Origin: Strigamia acuminata
Taxonomy: Eukaryota > Arthropoda > Chilopoda > Geophilomorpha > Linotaeniidae
DNA: 64,000 nt
Reading direction: 5' to 3'
Assembly: GCA_949358305.1 (NCBI GenBank)
Contig: OX442323.1
Location: 7,316,001-7,380,000 of the forward strand
Shown here: positions 9,137 to 20,758 of the stretch, one piece after another
Layout of the letters: each line of letters opens with the position of its first letter
How positions within the stretch are numbered: position 1 is the stretch's first letter
Notes under the pieces: generated by a model
What the model saw: only the letters and a program-made list of their open reading frames with translations
The model's database searches: none
What the model was told of the DNA's origin: nothing
Translations under genes and position numbers: made by a program

Positions 9137-12100
9137 CTACACAGATCGCCCCCTCATGTCCATCTTCATATCTTGCACGAATTTCTTCATCTTATCCCCT
9201 GATACCGGCTTGGTTAGGGAATCTGCTTTCATTGTATCCGTTGGCACAAAATTCAATCTTACATTGCCCAGTTCGACCTCGTCTTTTATAAACATATATT
9301 TTCTTAGGATGTGCTTCGTACGATCAGTGAGCTGTGTTTCCTCCGCAAAGTTGATAGCTGACTTGCTATCGCAGAAAATATCCAGCCCGACTTGTACAGT
9401 CTCCATTTCGAGCTCCGAAATTAGTCCTCTCAACCACTTGAGCTCCTTTAGCCCCTCAGACAACGCAACTGCTTCTGCCTCGCTTGATGACATGGTCACC
9501 AACTTCTGCTTTCGCGACTTCCAACTGATCAACGATCCTCCATATGTGACAATAAACCCAGTATGGGATCTGGCATCCGGTCCCACACTCCAACTGGCAT
9601 CCGATGTCAGCTCCAGTGGTTTTCTCACCCTATCAAACAGTATCCCGTATCCTTTCGTCCCCTTTACGTACTGCAACACTCCTCGAATCGCTTTTAGATG
9701 CATCTCCGTTGGGGCGCTCGCATAAGACGATAGACGACTTATTGCGTAAGCTAAGTCTGGCCTCGAGCCTAACATGAGGTACATCAAACTTCCTAAGATT
9801 TCTTGATAAGCTGTGCTGTCCACTCTCTTCGAGTCCTTGCACGCATCTAGATCTTGATCCGTCGGTAGTGGACTCTTCTTAATTGCGCAGTCTGACATCC
9901 CGTACTTCTCAATGATCTTGTCCGCATATTCCTCTTGTGACAGGACAATCCCCTTCTTGCCGACCGTCACCTTCAACCCCAAAACTTTCTTCGGTGTCCC
10001 CAAGTCGACCAGCTTGAACGATTTGCGCAGAGCGTCCATGTTGGCGTCGATAAATTCGTCCGTTGATCCAATAGCCACTATATCATCTACAAATACCCCA
10101 ATGGCAAAATAGTCCTTGTCAGTTATATTCGTGTAAATGCACGGATCCCCTTTTAACCGCTTGAGTCCTATGGACTTCAATCTTTTATTTAGCTCTTTGT
10201 TCCAGCACCTTCCACTTTGCTTCAACCCATAGATGCTTTTAAGTAAAACACAAATACAACCTTCCTCCCCTTGTTTTACGTAACCCTCGGGCTGGAACAT
10301 GTGGATTACTTTATCCAGAAGACCATAGAGGTAAGCTGTTTCAACGTCATATAACTTAATCTTCAGCTTTCTCTTCGCCGCTATTGCAAGTAAAAGCCTC
10401 AGTGATTGTAGTTTCATAACTGGAGCAAATGTGCGATCATAATCCTCCCCTGGTCGCTGACCGTACCCAACTGCAACCAATCTAGCTTTATATTTGTCGA
10501 TACTTCCGTCTAGATGTAGTTTGATTTTATAGATCCACTGGCATTTAATAGGTCGCTTGTTTTCCGTCGGTTTGTCAAGTTTCCATACTTTGTGTATTTT
10601 CATCGAATTCATCTCTTTGTCCATGGCTTCTTTCCATTTTTTACTATCTGGGCAAGACATAGCTTCTTTGAATGTGCTCGGAGTAAACAAAACAGTCCCT
10701 GCCATGTGTGCCGCATTCTGGTTTTGTAACCGCGCAGAACGTCTTGCGCCTTCGGCTTGCAACTGGCGTTCTCGCTCCCTCAGTCGCGTAGTATGTTCAA
10801 CTTGTCTCAGAGCTGCTTCCTCGCGTGTCGGCCGTCCTCGTCTGCCCCGTTCGACTTGCGGTTCCGGTGCTGCTGCTACCTCATTGTGTGCGTCGTCCAC
10901 CTCTCCGTCTTCGTTGTGCACGTCTCGCACCTCCCCGTCTCCGTCCTGTGCGTCATGCACCTCCCCTTCAATCTCATGTTCGATTTCCCCCGTTTCAGGA
11001 AAGTCGTCCTCATCGCTTGAGTCTTCATCGTCTAAGTAACACGTATTGCTGTTGCCTTCCAAAGGTTCATTGCCCATCACTAGTCGCTGCCTATTCTGCA
11101 AACGTCCTCTTCGTGCGTTTTCTTCAAAATAGACGTCACGTGCCTCTATGACTCGATCTTCGTCCTCATCGTAAATGCGATATGCTCGCCTGTCCGCCGA
11201 ATACCCGACCATTATCCCTTGTTGCGTCACAGCGTCCAACTTCTTCCGCAACTGTTTGGGAATGTGCCTATGAGCCACACATCCAAAAGCCCGCAAATGA
11301 GTTATCACGGGTTTCTTCGCGTGTCGTAACTCATATGGCGTGGTTCCAGGTCTGGTCGCTGTTGGTGTTCTGTTGATGGCGTGCACTGCAGTTGCCATCG
11401 CTTCACCCCAAAAAACATCAGGAAGTAACGCCCATTTTAATAATACTCGCGTTTTCTCTGTCACCGTCCTGTTATAGCGCTCGACGACTCCGTTACTCTG
11501 GGCTGTGTACCGGACAGTCTTCTCGTGTCTAATCCCAAGTCGCTCCCAAGTAGTTCGCACGTAATCGTTACAAAATTCAGTGCCGTTATCTGTTCTGACG
11601 GTGATCAACTTCAGTCCCGTTGACCTCTCCTCTCTCATTCGGTGTTTCTCGATGTAGTCGAATGCTTGACTCTTCTCCCGTAATCCTGAAAAATATACAA
11701 ATCGAGTGTAGTCATCAACAATGATCAAGGCATAACGACTCCCGTCCAATGCTGTAGGTAATGGGCCCATCAAGTCAATATGCCACAACTGCAATGGCTG
11801 TGTTGTTCGCGCTCCGCCCTTTAGTCGCTTAAAAGGTTTCCTGGGTTGCTTTCCCTGTATACACGCTACACATTCGGATAAGTGACCGGTTCCAAAATCA
11901 GTCCCAATCACAAGCTTTTGTCCCTTTATTTCGTCCATTTTTCGATCGCTAACATGCCCTAATCTCCGGTGCCATAAATCCTTCTTTGCAGTGGCATTGT
12001 CCGAAACTTGTTCAGGCTGTGCCGTCCCCTCGTCGTCCACCAGGTTGGCATAGTCCACTTGAACAACTGCTGTTACGTCTAACACGTACATCTGGTCACG

Positions 12101-13378
12101 TCTGGTCGCTGACATTACAACTGACCCATCACTTGCAATGACCCATGCCCGCTCTTCATCGAAATTAATCTTTAACCCCTTTTTAGCAAGCCCATACACT
12201 GAAAACAGGTTACCCCGCAATCTAGGAGCGTAAACCACATTCGCCAAATCTATATCGATGTCTTCGGTCTCGGTCTGAGTTGTTAACGTCAAAGTCCCTC
12301 GTCCTTTTGATTTTATTGCCGTGGTTGCTTCCGCAATGTGCACTTCACCCTCACCTTCTTCAAAATCTGTCAAAAAATCCCGGTGTGGAGTCATGTGCGT
12401 AGTTGCGCCAGAGTCCAGCACCCAGTCGGTTCGCTTGAGTGACCCCGTAGACATAGCCGCATGAAAAGAATAGGACTTGTAACTGCGCAAGCGATCGTCG
12501 TTAGGCGCACTCGCATATTGCACCGTTGCCGTGTCCCGTCCTCCGTGTTGCGTTTGTTTTGCTCCTCGTCCCTGTGTCTGTCCCTTGCTCCGACAGTCAC
12601 GCGCAAAATGGCCCTTTTTGCCACAATTGAAACAGTTCCCATCACCGACGCCTCGTTCGCCACTTGGCTTGTCTTGACGACTCCTGCAGTTGCGCGCAAA
12701 ATGACCCGGCTTCCCACACTCGTAGCATTTTCCCTTGCTTGGCTTGTCATTTCTTGCCCTTGCCTTATACGCCCCTTCCTGGCTGAAACGTCCATTCTTC
12801 TCGTCTGCCCATCCCGCTTTCGACCGCAGTTGTCGTCGTATGTCCAGAATCGTCATGTCGCGCTTTGCGTGAAAAGCGTCTGCCACACTATCATACTTGG
12901 CTGTCAGCCCCCTCACCAGGTAATAAACAAGCTCATCTTCATCAACTTGTCGTCCTGCCACCGCTGATCTCTTTCCTATCGCCACAACTCTGTCCACGTA
13001 TCGTTCCACTTGCTCGTCGTTACGCATTCGCACGCTGGTTAATTCTCTTCCTATGTCAACTTGTCGGTCTTTCGTGCGTCCCGCATGATGCGCCGCTAAG
13101 TCAAACCACATCTTTTTGGCGTTTTTGGTTCCAAATTGCAAACCGGCTTGTTGTGGGGTGAGCGTCGTGACAATCAATCCGAGCGCAACACTGTTTCGCC
13201 TCTTCCATTTATCCCACGCTGCACCTTGCCTCGGCATTGGCTCGTTCTCCACGATCACCGTTTGCCACAGATTCCTTGAATCTAGTACAGCCTCCATTTG
13301 CATCGCCCAAACCAAGTAATTCTCTTCATCCAATAATGGTACTCGACTCACGCCACATCCTTTCTCCTCGGCCGCCAT
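9137..13378 (-). CDS. Copia gag-pol polyprotein (1413 aa)
   Basis: A single ORF encodes all proteins for reverse transcription and integration of the element. In order: a copia-type Gag domain (about 15-190); two CCHC zinc knuckles CYECGKPGHFARNC (218-231) and CFNCGKKGHFARDC (249-262); aspartic protease with WVLDSGATTHMT (D322); integrase with the HHCC segment starting LWHRRLGH, catalytic WHIDLMGP, VRTDNGTEF and NGVVERYNRTV; reverse transcriptase with QWIYKIK, DVETAYLYG and the active site FVDDIVA; and RNase H with LTSDASW and MSSSEAEAVAL. The integrase-before-RT order defines copia. The length is normal for the family. No frameshift or stop is present. Gag and Pol share one frame, so the Gag:Pol ratio must be set in another way, for example by splicing or processing. 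Confidence 0.97.
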   Translation of the reverse strand: MAAEEKGCGVSRVPLLDEENYLVWAMQMEAVLDSRNLWQTVIVENEPMPRQGAAWDKWKRRNSVALGLIVTTLTPQQAGLQFGTKNAKKMWFDLAAHHAGRTKDRQVDIGRELTSVRMRNDEQVERYVDRVVAIGKRSAVAGRQVDEDELVYYLVRGLTAKYDSVADAFHAKRDMTILDIRRQLRSKAGWADEKNGRFSQEGAYKARARNDKPSKGKCYECGKPGHFARNCRSRQDKPSGERGVGDGNCFNCGKKGHFARDCRSKGQTQGRGAKQTQHGGRDTATVQYASAPNDDRLRSYKSYSFHAAMSTGSLKRTDWVLDSGATTHMTPHRDFLTDFEEGEGEVHIAEATTAIKSKGRGTLTLTTQTETEDIDIDLANVVYAPRLRGNLFSVYGLAKKGLKINFDEERAWVIASDGSVVMSATRRDQMYVLDVTAVVQVDYANLVDDEGTAQPEQVSDNATAKKDLWHRRLGHVSDRKMDEIKGQKLVIGTDFGTGHLSECVACIQGKQPRKPFKRLKGGARTTQPLQLWHIDLMGPLPTALDGSRYALIIVDDYTRFVYFSGLREKSQAFDYIEKHRMREERSTGLKLITVRTDNGTEFCNDYVRTTWERLGIRHEKTVRYTAQSNGVVERYNRTVTEKTRVLLKWALLPDVFWGEAMATAVHAINRTPTATRPGTTPYELRHAKKPVITHLRAFGCVAHRHIPKQLRKKLDAVTQQGIMVGYSADRRAYRIYDEDEDRVIEARDVYFEENARRGRLQNRQRLVMGNEPLEGNSNTCYLDDEDSSDEDDFPETGEIEHEIEGEVHDAQDGDGEVRDVHNEDGEVDDAHNEVAAAPEPQVERGRRGRPTREEAALRQVEHTTRLRERERQLQAEGARRSARLQNQNAAHMAGTVLFTPSTFKEAMSCPDSKKWKEAMDKEMNSMKIHKVWKLDKPTENKRPIKCQWIYKIKLHLDGSIDKYKARLVAVGYGQRPGEDYDRTFAPVMKLQSLRLLLAIAAKRKLKIKLYDVETAYLYGLLDKVIHMFQPEGYVKQGEEGCICVLLKSIYGLKQSGRCWNKELNKRLKSIGLKRLKGDPCIYTNITDKDYFAIGVFVDDIVAIGSTDEFIDANMDALRKSFKLVDLGTPKKVLGLKVTVGKKGIVLSQEEYADKIIEKYGMSDCAIKKSPLPTDQDLDACKDSKRVDSTAYQEILGSLMYLMLGSRPDLAYAISRLSSYASAPTEMHLKAIRGVLQYVKGTKGYGILFDRVRKPLELTSDASWSVGPDARSHTGFIVTYGGSLISWKSRKQKLVTMSSSEAEAVALSEGLKELKWLRGLISELEMETVQVGLDIFCDSKSAINFAEETQLTDRTKHILRKYMFIKDEVELGNVRLNFVPTDTMKADSLTKPVSGDKMKKFVQDMKMDMRGRSV

Positions 13379-13714
13379 GCTTGTCCAAATATCTTTGTAT
13401 CTTTAAAAAACCTCGTTTTGTGTTTGCCGCGCTCGTAGGTCACTAATCGTACGTCAACCGTTCGTCCCTCGTAACGTTTCCCGCACGTTGTGTCGCTTGC
13501 CGCACGTCGTTGTGTCAGCCCTCGTAACGTTTGCCGTACGTCGTAACGATCGACGTGGTCCCGAAACGTTCACTTGCAGAAACGTCAGAACGGCAAAACA
13601 CTCGCTTGCTCACGCTTTCCTCGTTCGAATCTTCCACCGTCGTCAATTAGTCGCTTTGATTCATTACTTGCGCTCGCTCATCCTCCAATAACCGCAGAAA
13701 ACCAACCTTCAGTT
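13379..13714 (-). other. Copia 5' leader
   Basis: Untranslated leader between primer site and gag-pol ATG. It holds two imperfect copies of a word starting CTCGTAACGTTT (about 13469 and 13519) and many CGTACG/CGTAACG words. It is GC-richer than the surrounding host DNA. Confidence 0.6.
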
Positions 13715-13732
13715 AACCACCCTCTGCTACCA
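13715..13732 (-). promoter_or_regulatory. Primer binding site of the copia element (initiator tRNA-Met)
   Basis: On the minus strand, two bases after the 5' LTR, TGGTAGCAGAGGGTGGTT is complementary to the 3' end of animal initiator tRNA-Met with one mismatch (TGGTAGCAGAGGATGGTT expected). Confidence 0.85.
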
Positions 13733-13734
13733 CT

Positions 13735-13939
13735 TGTGACATTTTACTGATCTTGAAGGTTGATTAATAACATTGAAGCTTAATTTATTCCACACTATTT
13801 ACACCGCCATATTGGTACAGAACGATACGAAAACAGAATGTGTCGTTGCTACAGAAACGCGTCACGACACTGTTAAAACTTAAACTCATTATAACAAATA
13901 CAATTGATTGCTTTTCTTTCCAAGCACTTTAAAATCACA
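13735..13939 (-). repeat. 5' LTR of the copia element
   Basis: 205 bp, by eye identical to 8897-9101. It is followed on the plus strand by the target duplication AAAAT. Confidence 0.95.
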
Positions 13940-14545
13940 AAAATGAACCTCCCAGGGGAAAATCCTGCCTTTATCACACGGTCCATTTGGAAATAAGCTC
14001 TGTTCTGTATCAGTTTACTGCGCGTCTAACCCTTTAAACACTTAACTTAATTTTTCTCATTCTGTTTTCTTTGATTAGAATGGAATTGGAATTGGAATGT
14101 AAAAAAAAATTATTTTGTATTTTAAATGCATATTGAAGGTGATTGGTAACCATGGCTGGATTTACGTATAAGCAAAAATAAGCAAAAATAAGTTTGGAAA
14201 ATTTGAAAAAAAATTAAAATTTCCTTCTCATTGTTAATATCGACTCATTATTATTTCTATTTTTATATTGTTTAGGGTTATTTTACATGTAGATTTCAAA
14301 TAAAGAATTAATTTAAAGAATTTTGTGTTTAGGGGCCTCGCAATATCTAAATTCGGTCCTGTCGGTAAACAGTCGAAAAGCCGTTGGTAAAAAGAACGAT
14401 ATTAACCCATGCTTTACATTAATTTATTTTAATACAACAGGTTTAAACATTTAATTTTTGCTGAAATGTAACTGTTTTATATTTAAAATGTGGTGTTCTA
14501 AAAATAATTTTTTTAAATAAAATATCCAGGTAAATTTTTAATAAT
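13940..14545. other. AT-rich intergenic DNA
   Basis: No gene or structured repeat recognised. Confidence 0.4.
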
Positions 14546-14938
14546 GGGTTTACTAAATGACACGCTGAAGGCGCTGAAGTGATTGTTCCAATAATCCCAA
14601 TCCCAATCATTATTGAGGACCAACACTAGGTCCAAGTGATTATTCTGTATGTCACATGACTTTTATTTATACTTTATTTTTGTTATTTATTTATTTGTTT
14701 TTATTAAATTAAATTGATTATTTATTTTTATTTATTTAATAATGTACAGCAAATTCTCTTTTTCTTAGTTTAAGCATTCTTCAGCACTAACAACTCCTTT
14801 TCAGGCGATTATACATAAGCGCTGAAGTGCTGAAGCGATTATTTATGTGATTGGCCCACGCAGGTCACATGATAATCGCTTCAGCAGAATAATTGTCATA
14901 ATCACTTCAGTGTCTTAAGCGTGTCATTTTGAAACTCC
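14546..14938. mobile_element. MITE-like inverted-repeat element
   Basis: The ends are imperfect inverted repeats sharing AAATGACACGCT and CTGAAGTGATTA over about 45 bp. The interior is AT-rich and repeats CTGAAGTGATTATT-like words. There is no coding capacity. The exact ends and target duplication are not certain, so the superfamily is open. Confidence 0.65.
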
Positions 14939-15180
14939 TTAATGTAATTTTTAAAATGTTGCAAAGTTTGCACGGTTTTTTTTAAATTGTCTAGTCAATA
15001 AAACGTGCAGATCTGCGCATTTCGAGAAACATTTTGAGAAACACACATGTTATTCAATGGGAATGACGTCACGTACAAACACGAAACGAGTTTTGCATAC
15101 GTTTTAGACTTTTTGAATGCACTTAGTGGTGACTTGATGCATCACTTCGGCCATGCGTTTTGATAAATTAGAAATATCGG
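14939..15180. other. Intergenic DNA, nothing recognised
   Basis: Short spacer between two DNA elements. Confidence 0.4.
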
Positions 15181-15182
15181 TA

Positions 15183-15750
15183 CAGTCGAAACTCTTTATA
15201 ACGAATCGCAAGGGACCGGAAAATCGATTCGTTATAACGAGAGTTCGTTAAAACGAATTAGGTAAAAAATATTAAATTTTATCATAAACAATATTATTTA
15301 TTCATAGACATGCAAGTTTCATGTCAATTTTATCCCAATTCTTTAAAATTGTTAAAAATTGTAGAACGGGGCAAATTAAACTTATCTGCTACAATTGGTG
15401 GCTTCTTGCCATTGTCAATGGCATTAAAAATGTTCAACTTGTTCTCAATAAAAATTGCCTTTTGTTTGGCAGCCATTTTAAAACAGGAAAATTTTGATTT
15501 TCCTGTGCTTATGGGCATCGGATGTTGTGAGTCATGTAATCAGTTTTGAAAATTCGTTATAACGAGAGCTTATGGGTATTACAGTGTACCTGAAAGCTTG
15601 TTTGTTATAACGAATAATTCGTTATATCAAAATTCGTTATAACGAAAATATTTAACATGGTGTTCTATGGCTGGCCAACCAAGTCATTTACAACAATTCC
15701 TTATAGCGATAATTCGTTATATCGCGATTCGTTATAAAGAGTTTCGACTG
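15183..15750 (-). mobile_element. pogo/Tigger-like element, internally deleted, with transposase N-terminus
   Basis: Termini CAGTCGAAACTCTTTATAAC and GTTATAAAGAGTTTCGACTG are perfect inverted repeats flanked by TA duplications (15181-15182, 15751-15752). The minus strand reads MAAKQKAIFIENKLNIFNAI followed by DNGKKPPIVADKFNLPRST. This matches the CENP-B/psq-type N-terminal helix-turn-helix of pogo transposases (typically K-K-L-x-I-I-x-A-I-x-x-G, then I-A-x-x-F-x-I-P-R-S-T). The reading frame ends soon afterwards at 15330. The rest of the DNA-binding region and the DDE domain are deleted, so the element depends on an autonomous relative. Confidence 0.85.
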
Positions 15751-15752
15751 TA

Positions 15753-17461
15753 TCGGCAATTGGTTTCTTCTTTCGATAAAACAAGATGTTATGGAAAAAT
15801 ATTTTCAAGCCTCCAGTTTGTCAGGAGGTCACTTCAAATCTGTAGAATTCTGTAGAAATAATGATGTTTACGTCATCAAATGGAAATCGGATTTCAGAAA
15901 ATCTGATATCTGAAAATCTACGTGCACAGATTACAGCAGCGGTCGCCAATAGGCAGATGGTCAAAACTTGGACCAGGGTGACGTTTTAGCGACATTTTCC
16001 CCTCGGTTTCTTTGGTTTTTCGGTGTTTTTTTCTTGTTTTTCCTGTTTTTTTCATGTTTTTAAGGTTTTATTGGTATTTTTTGGGTTGTGTGTGTTTATT
16101 GGAGGGGTTTATTTGGTTTTTAAGTGTTTTTTTTTTCGTTTTCTTAGGTTTTTAGTAAGGTTTTTAAGTGTTTCTTTTTCTGGACCTCGATAAAAATTTT
16201 CAATATTATCCGGACCCCACTTAAAATTAATTGCCGATCCCTGGATTAGAGTGTCCACGTGCTTTTTTTGATTTCAGCCATCTTGATTTTCACATAAAGT
16301 GATCAAAGCACATTGTTTTTTGTTTGCTTTATAACAATTTAACATTAAAGTCATTCAAAGTTGGAATCCAATTTGCTTGTTTTCCGAAATTCAAGAAAGT
16401 CAGGATTTACGAAATCCATTTACGATCTAACGCACCTATTGAATGGCAAAAGAATAATACCAATAAAAAACTGTCCACTCGTAGAATGCAATTTTTCTTA
16501 AACATAGAATTTTTTTAAAGTTTAAAGTTTATTGTTTATGGGTTTTGTTTTCTTTATTGGGGTGGAGCAATAATTCCTCATCTCCAATTTTTTTGCAGAT
16601 GGATGCTGAGGGGAAATTTCGCATTTATTTATTATAGCGCTATTTATGGCTATGGTTTTTCAAAAATCTTTAAGCCTAGAAGCATCCATCACGTTTGGAA
16701 TGAAAGGCAACTTAGACCCCGCAGTTTTTTTTCTCAGGAGAATTAAAAAGCATTATTATTTTTTTCTCTTTTAATTTATTTTTTTTCTAATTAAATAAAT
16801 TCAGTTGTTAATTGAGTACAAGTGAAGCGTATTGAAACGCGTGTGGCATAAATAAGAGTCAGTCAGTGTTTGCAGTTGCTATTAGTCACCAAATAGTTGA
16901 CGGTCCGATAAGCATTCGTCAATGAAACCGAGTGAAATATGATGGTGCAACTGTTATTGGTCACCCACACCCCTCTTCAGCTTTAAGCTTAATCTCATTT
17001 GATGTGCATTAACCGAAAAAAAATGGAATGTTCACGCATTGAATGCTTGCTTTTTTTATGTTTTCTAAAAAAGCCTGTTGGTGAATTAAATCTCACTTTG
17101 TCTTCCAAATAAACAGCAAGAGATGGAACTAAAGGGCTTGCCCAACAACAATAGTGTTAATTAACTATTAACTAGTATACTATTATAATGTGTTTTTTTG
17201 GATTTATTTATTTATTTATTGTTTAAATGCATTGGAAATTTAGGAATAACTTTATTTCATTGTAATAATGTCAGAAATAAATTGTCGTTACTGTTAGAGT
17301 CACAGAAGTTATTTTATGTAACAATGGAGGGGTGGACCTATCATTATTGGACGCATCTTAGTGATGATAAATGTATTTTGAATGTGACAATTAATATGAG
17401 TTTATATTAATTGATTGTTATGCTATTGTAGTGTTGCTATGATAACGTGTATTGTTAACTA
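15753..17461. other. T-rich intergenic DNA
   Basis: 15985-16200 on the plus strand is almost all T/G (runs such as TTTTTTCGTTTTC). No gene is recognised in the remaining small ORFs. Confidence 0.4.
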
Positions 17462-17463
17462 TA

Positions 17464-17954
17464 GAGAGTTTGCGGGATTCATTTTTCCCTTACAGTTAAA
17501 CACTATACGGTATAAAAATAGTGTAAGGGAAAAATGATAAATTAAGTTTTTGCGGGCTGCATTTTCTCTTATCACTACACTATTTCAGCCAACTACTGAC
17601 AGTTAGTAATTTTGAGCTTAAAAATTCAATTTGGGGGCGTAAATGTGCAAATTTCTGCATAAAATTCCATTATTATGCCTATAAAGTATGGTTTTGCGCC
17701 TAAAATTCAATTTTGGGCCTCACTTATCATTCAATCTACGTACCTATGACTGGGATGTGTTTGATCGGGACAACAAAATAATCGCCATTTGCAATGGGCA
17801 GAGCTAACAATATAGTGTTCTCAATTCTGATTGGCTGCGCTATATTTTAATTTAGTGTTGAAAACGATACACTAAAGATTTTTCCCTTACGATATGGCAC
17901 TAAAATAGTGTAACGTGGCACAAAATAAGGGAAAAATGCATCTCGCAAACTTTC
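17464..17954. mobile_element. MITE with TA duplication
   Basis: Termini GAGAGTTTGCGGGATTCAT and, inverted, GAAAGTTTGCGAGATGCAT continue into TTTTTCCCTTA on both sides. They are flanked by TA at 17462-17463 and 17955-17956. Internally, the same word (GTAAGGGAAAAATGA) recurs inverted. There is no transposase. A mariner/Tc1-type origin is inferred from the TA. Confidence 0.75.
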
Positions 17955-17956
17955 TA

Positions 17957-19944
17957 ATATGCTTTCATGTACCGTATATCCTCTAATGGCGCGCGGACCT
18001 CCAATTGCGCGCGGGAAAATATTATTTTTGCAAATTGCGCACGGTGGCACGATTGGAAGATGTACGGTATTTCTGATGGCCAGCCTATTAAATTCTAATG
18101 TGTTCAGTATTTGATGATTTAGTACCAACAAGTATAACTAGCTAGTATACTATTATAATATATACGAAGTACTTAATTCCGCGAAATGCTGTACATTTTC
18201 GAAAGCATAATATTGTAAAATATATTTTTGTACGATAATTTTTATTTGTAAATTTTAGAATTTAAAAAATATATATATTTTGACGAATTTTTAGAAAAAA
18301 GTTAAAAAGTGTAATCATAGCAGCTTTAACTATCGGGATGTGCAATATTGAGCGGATGCAACCTTTAATAACCATCAATTCGAGCAAAATTAAACGAGAT
18401 AATGTATCCGTAAGTTGCGCGTATACTTTTCAAGATTTCTCCACACGCAGATAAAATATTCATCTTTGGACAGGTTGAACGCACGGGGGCTCATTGCTTT
18501 TATGCCCGAGTCCATCATTTTGCTCGCCCATTTAAAATGCATCGATAGACCATAAATTTAAAGTGATTTTTGCGAGGATGTCACGGATTTATCAATTATT
18601 AAATATTAAGCAGCAACTGCGATACACACTTGGCATACAACACGCTTTGCCTTAAATTGAAAACACGCATTTAACTATGGGGAATAAATTTTAATCTCGA
18701 AAATGTTATCAAATTCAGCGAAAGGAACGCGAAGAGAAGAGAAAAAACGTAAAAACACAATAAATAATAAAGAAGCAAACAATGGAATAAATATTTCTAC
18801 ATTTTGGATTGCCAAAGTCGTTTTGTTTACGTTTCGTTTGCGTTTTTGTAATAAAAGTGTTTTATTTTCAAGGCTTGCGCGGATGATTTAGGTAAATGAA
18901 CGGCAGGTGGGGAAGGGAGAAGTGGGACGCGTTTGGTCAATTAGCAGTAAATTATCTGGAGTGCGATGCTCTCGCGATCTCGTCATTGGCGCTTAATCTG
19001 CATCCTCCTTTCCCTCCCCGTCGCTTTGTTGGAGGGATCATGGCCGCTGGCAATGTAATCACCAGTCGTCCATTCTTGACTGTGAGTAATGGCGAGTGGC
19101 GCGTGCCGTTTCCATGATCAAACACTGACGGACACGCGTCGTCTCACCCTCCGCCAAATGCGCAGATGGGCACTCTTTGAATGCGCGCACGTTTGTTTTT
19201 CTTATTGGAAGTTTAGTTTTTAACCCTTTTAACCCCGGTTGGAAATTGGATTTAGGAAAGATTGATTTAATGATGAAATAATTAATTTTTTTTTTTTTAT
19301 ATTTCAAGGTTAAATTGGTTGTTTTTTGCTGGGAAGAAATCAATTGGGGGGGCAAATATTGGATTTTTTTGTGTGTTATTCGGTTATTTGATGTGGTGAA
19401 CCTTCTAATCACTAGAAGAGGGACATTGGGGGTCCAGTAAATTGGCACTTATTGCTCCACTGTTCAATTAGCTCGGTGATTTCTTGGACTGGATCTGGTG
19501 CAGATGGTCTGAGATGCGATTTTGCTGATTAAAAAAAATAAAATGGGGAATAAGTTATATATGATGTTGCGGGTTTTATTTTTTTTTATGGCACACATTT
19601 TCGGCTTGAAAATGTGCACTTTGGTGGTCAGTGTTTAATAAATTGAAGAAAATATTTTTTTTTTAATATAAATAAATTTGTAAATTGGAAATTATTATTT
19701 TGATTAAAAAAGGAGGTCGTTAAGTGACCCCTCCCCTCTACGTCCACCCAGCGGCCTGAAATGAAATTGAGAGACGGTTTCTGCACAACTTCATTGCAGA
19801 CTTGATGACAGGATAAGATCAAAGCAATCCCCTTTTCCATCTGGTAGAGGCTAGCCGCTAAGCCTCAAAATGTCATGACGTCATCAGATTATTTAAAATA
19901 TGTCAGGAAAAAAAATAGAAATTGAAAAATTATTTTTTTTTTTA
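17957..19944. other. Intergenic DNA, no gene recognised
   Basis: A few stretches (18330-18540, 18900-19140) look unique and less AT-rich and could be regulatory, but nothing in the sequence proves it. Confidence 0.4.
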
Positions 19945-19950
19945 TTTTAC

Positions 19951-20070
19951 TGGTAGTTGGTTTTATACGCTTTTATTTTAATAAACTCCGCCCGAACTTC
20001 CCCGCATTGCACGAATTTAAATTTGAATTTTTTCCCACTTTTCCCTTTAATCAGAAAATTTTCGAAATGA
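19951..20070. repeat. Dispersed repeat, copy A (partner at 34410-34517)
   Basis: GGTAGT, then CGCTTTTATT, AATAAACTCCGCCCGAACTT and CACGAATTTAAATTT occur in the same order and orientation at 34410-34517. The two copies closely flank the gypsy element at 20074-34108. The left copy ends three bases before it. Confidence 0.75.
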
Positions 20071-20073
20071 CTT

Positions 20074-20745
20074 TGTTACGAATCAACTTAGATGTTTAAT
20101 TGATTTGATCTGAATTTACGCGCAAGGTGATGTTAGCGCAAATCAGCGGGCAAAGTTCGTAGATTTACTCTGTTTGTGCCATCGTCATATGCGGATATCG
20201 GACGGTGAATAAACCTAACTCGCTGTAACACACATTATTTATATTCGACGGGCTCAATCTCACGTTGTGGGTCTTTACGTTTAAAAAGAATGAGTATGCG
20301 CAGTGATATTCGTATGCGGGTGGGCATAGGATGTCACAGGCATGCGAAGGGATAAAAGGTGGGCAAAAAGAGGCGCTATTAAGTGTTAAATTAGAAGAGG
20401 CGCGTGTTAAAGCGCAAAATAAAGATTGACAAACTCAATTCAATCTAAGAGGTGTTAACTCGTTGAAAGAGGTATGAGAAGTGTGGATTATGGATAAAAG
20501 TAGCGACCAGGTAAACATGAGTCATGTGACCAGGTCGATTGGAGTGGGTGAGGGGGTGGAAGGTATAAAATAAGGTTAATTGTTGGAAATAATAAGATGC
20601 GCGCAATGAGGCTGCGCATATATTTAGAGATGATTCATCAATGTTAGATGAAAAGAAAGATTGGGAAAAAATAAGAAAACTTAAGATTGGGACAGTCTAA
20701 GTTAGAAATGAATAAAAAAGAAGGGTGGGTAACCTGCCCGTGACA
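20074..20745 (-). repeat. 3' LTR of gypsy copy 1
   Basis: 672 bp, matching 33437-34108. The sense strand begins TGTCACGGGCAGG and ends TTCGTAACA. It contains a TATAAATA box in the sense direction, equivalent to 42162-42169 of copy 2. Confidence 0.95.
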
Positions 20746-20758
20746 TCCCTCCCCCCTT
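20746..20758 (-). promoter_or_regulatory. Polypurine tract of gypsy copy 1
   Basis: Sense strand AAGGGGGGAGGGA directly before the 3' LTR; the same tract occurs in copy 2. Confidence 0.85.

Larger units (their letters stand above)
8897..13939 (-). mobile_element. Complete Ty1/copia LTR retrotransposon
   Basis: The 5043-bp element has two 205-bp LTRs that I find identical by eye, beginning TG and ending CA, and a 5-bp target duplication AAAAT on both sides. It carries a primer binding site, a purine tract and one uninterrupted gag-pol ORF. Identical LTRs and an open ORF indicate a very recent insertion that may still be competent. It is oriented leftwards, like the lipoxygenase gene. Confidence 0.97.

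Noticed and set aside
17847-18131. 94-codon minus-strand ORF
   Set aside because: It straddles the end of a MITE and unique DNA and has no similarity.
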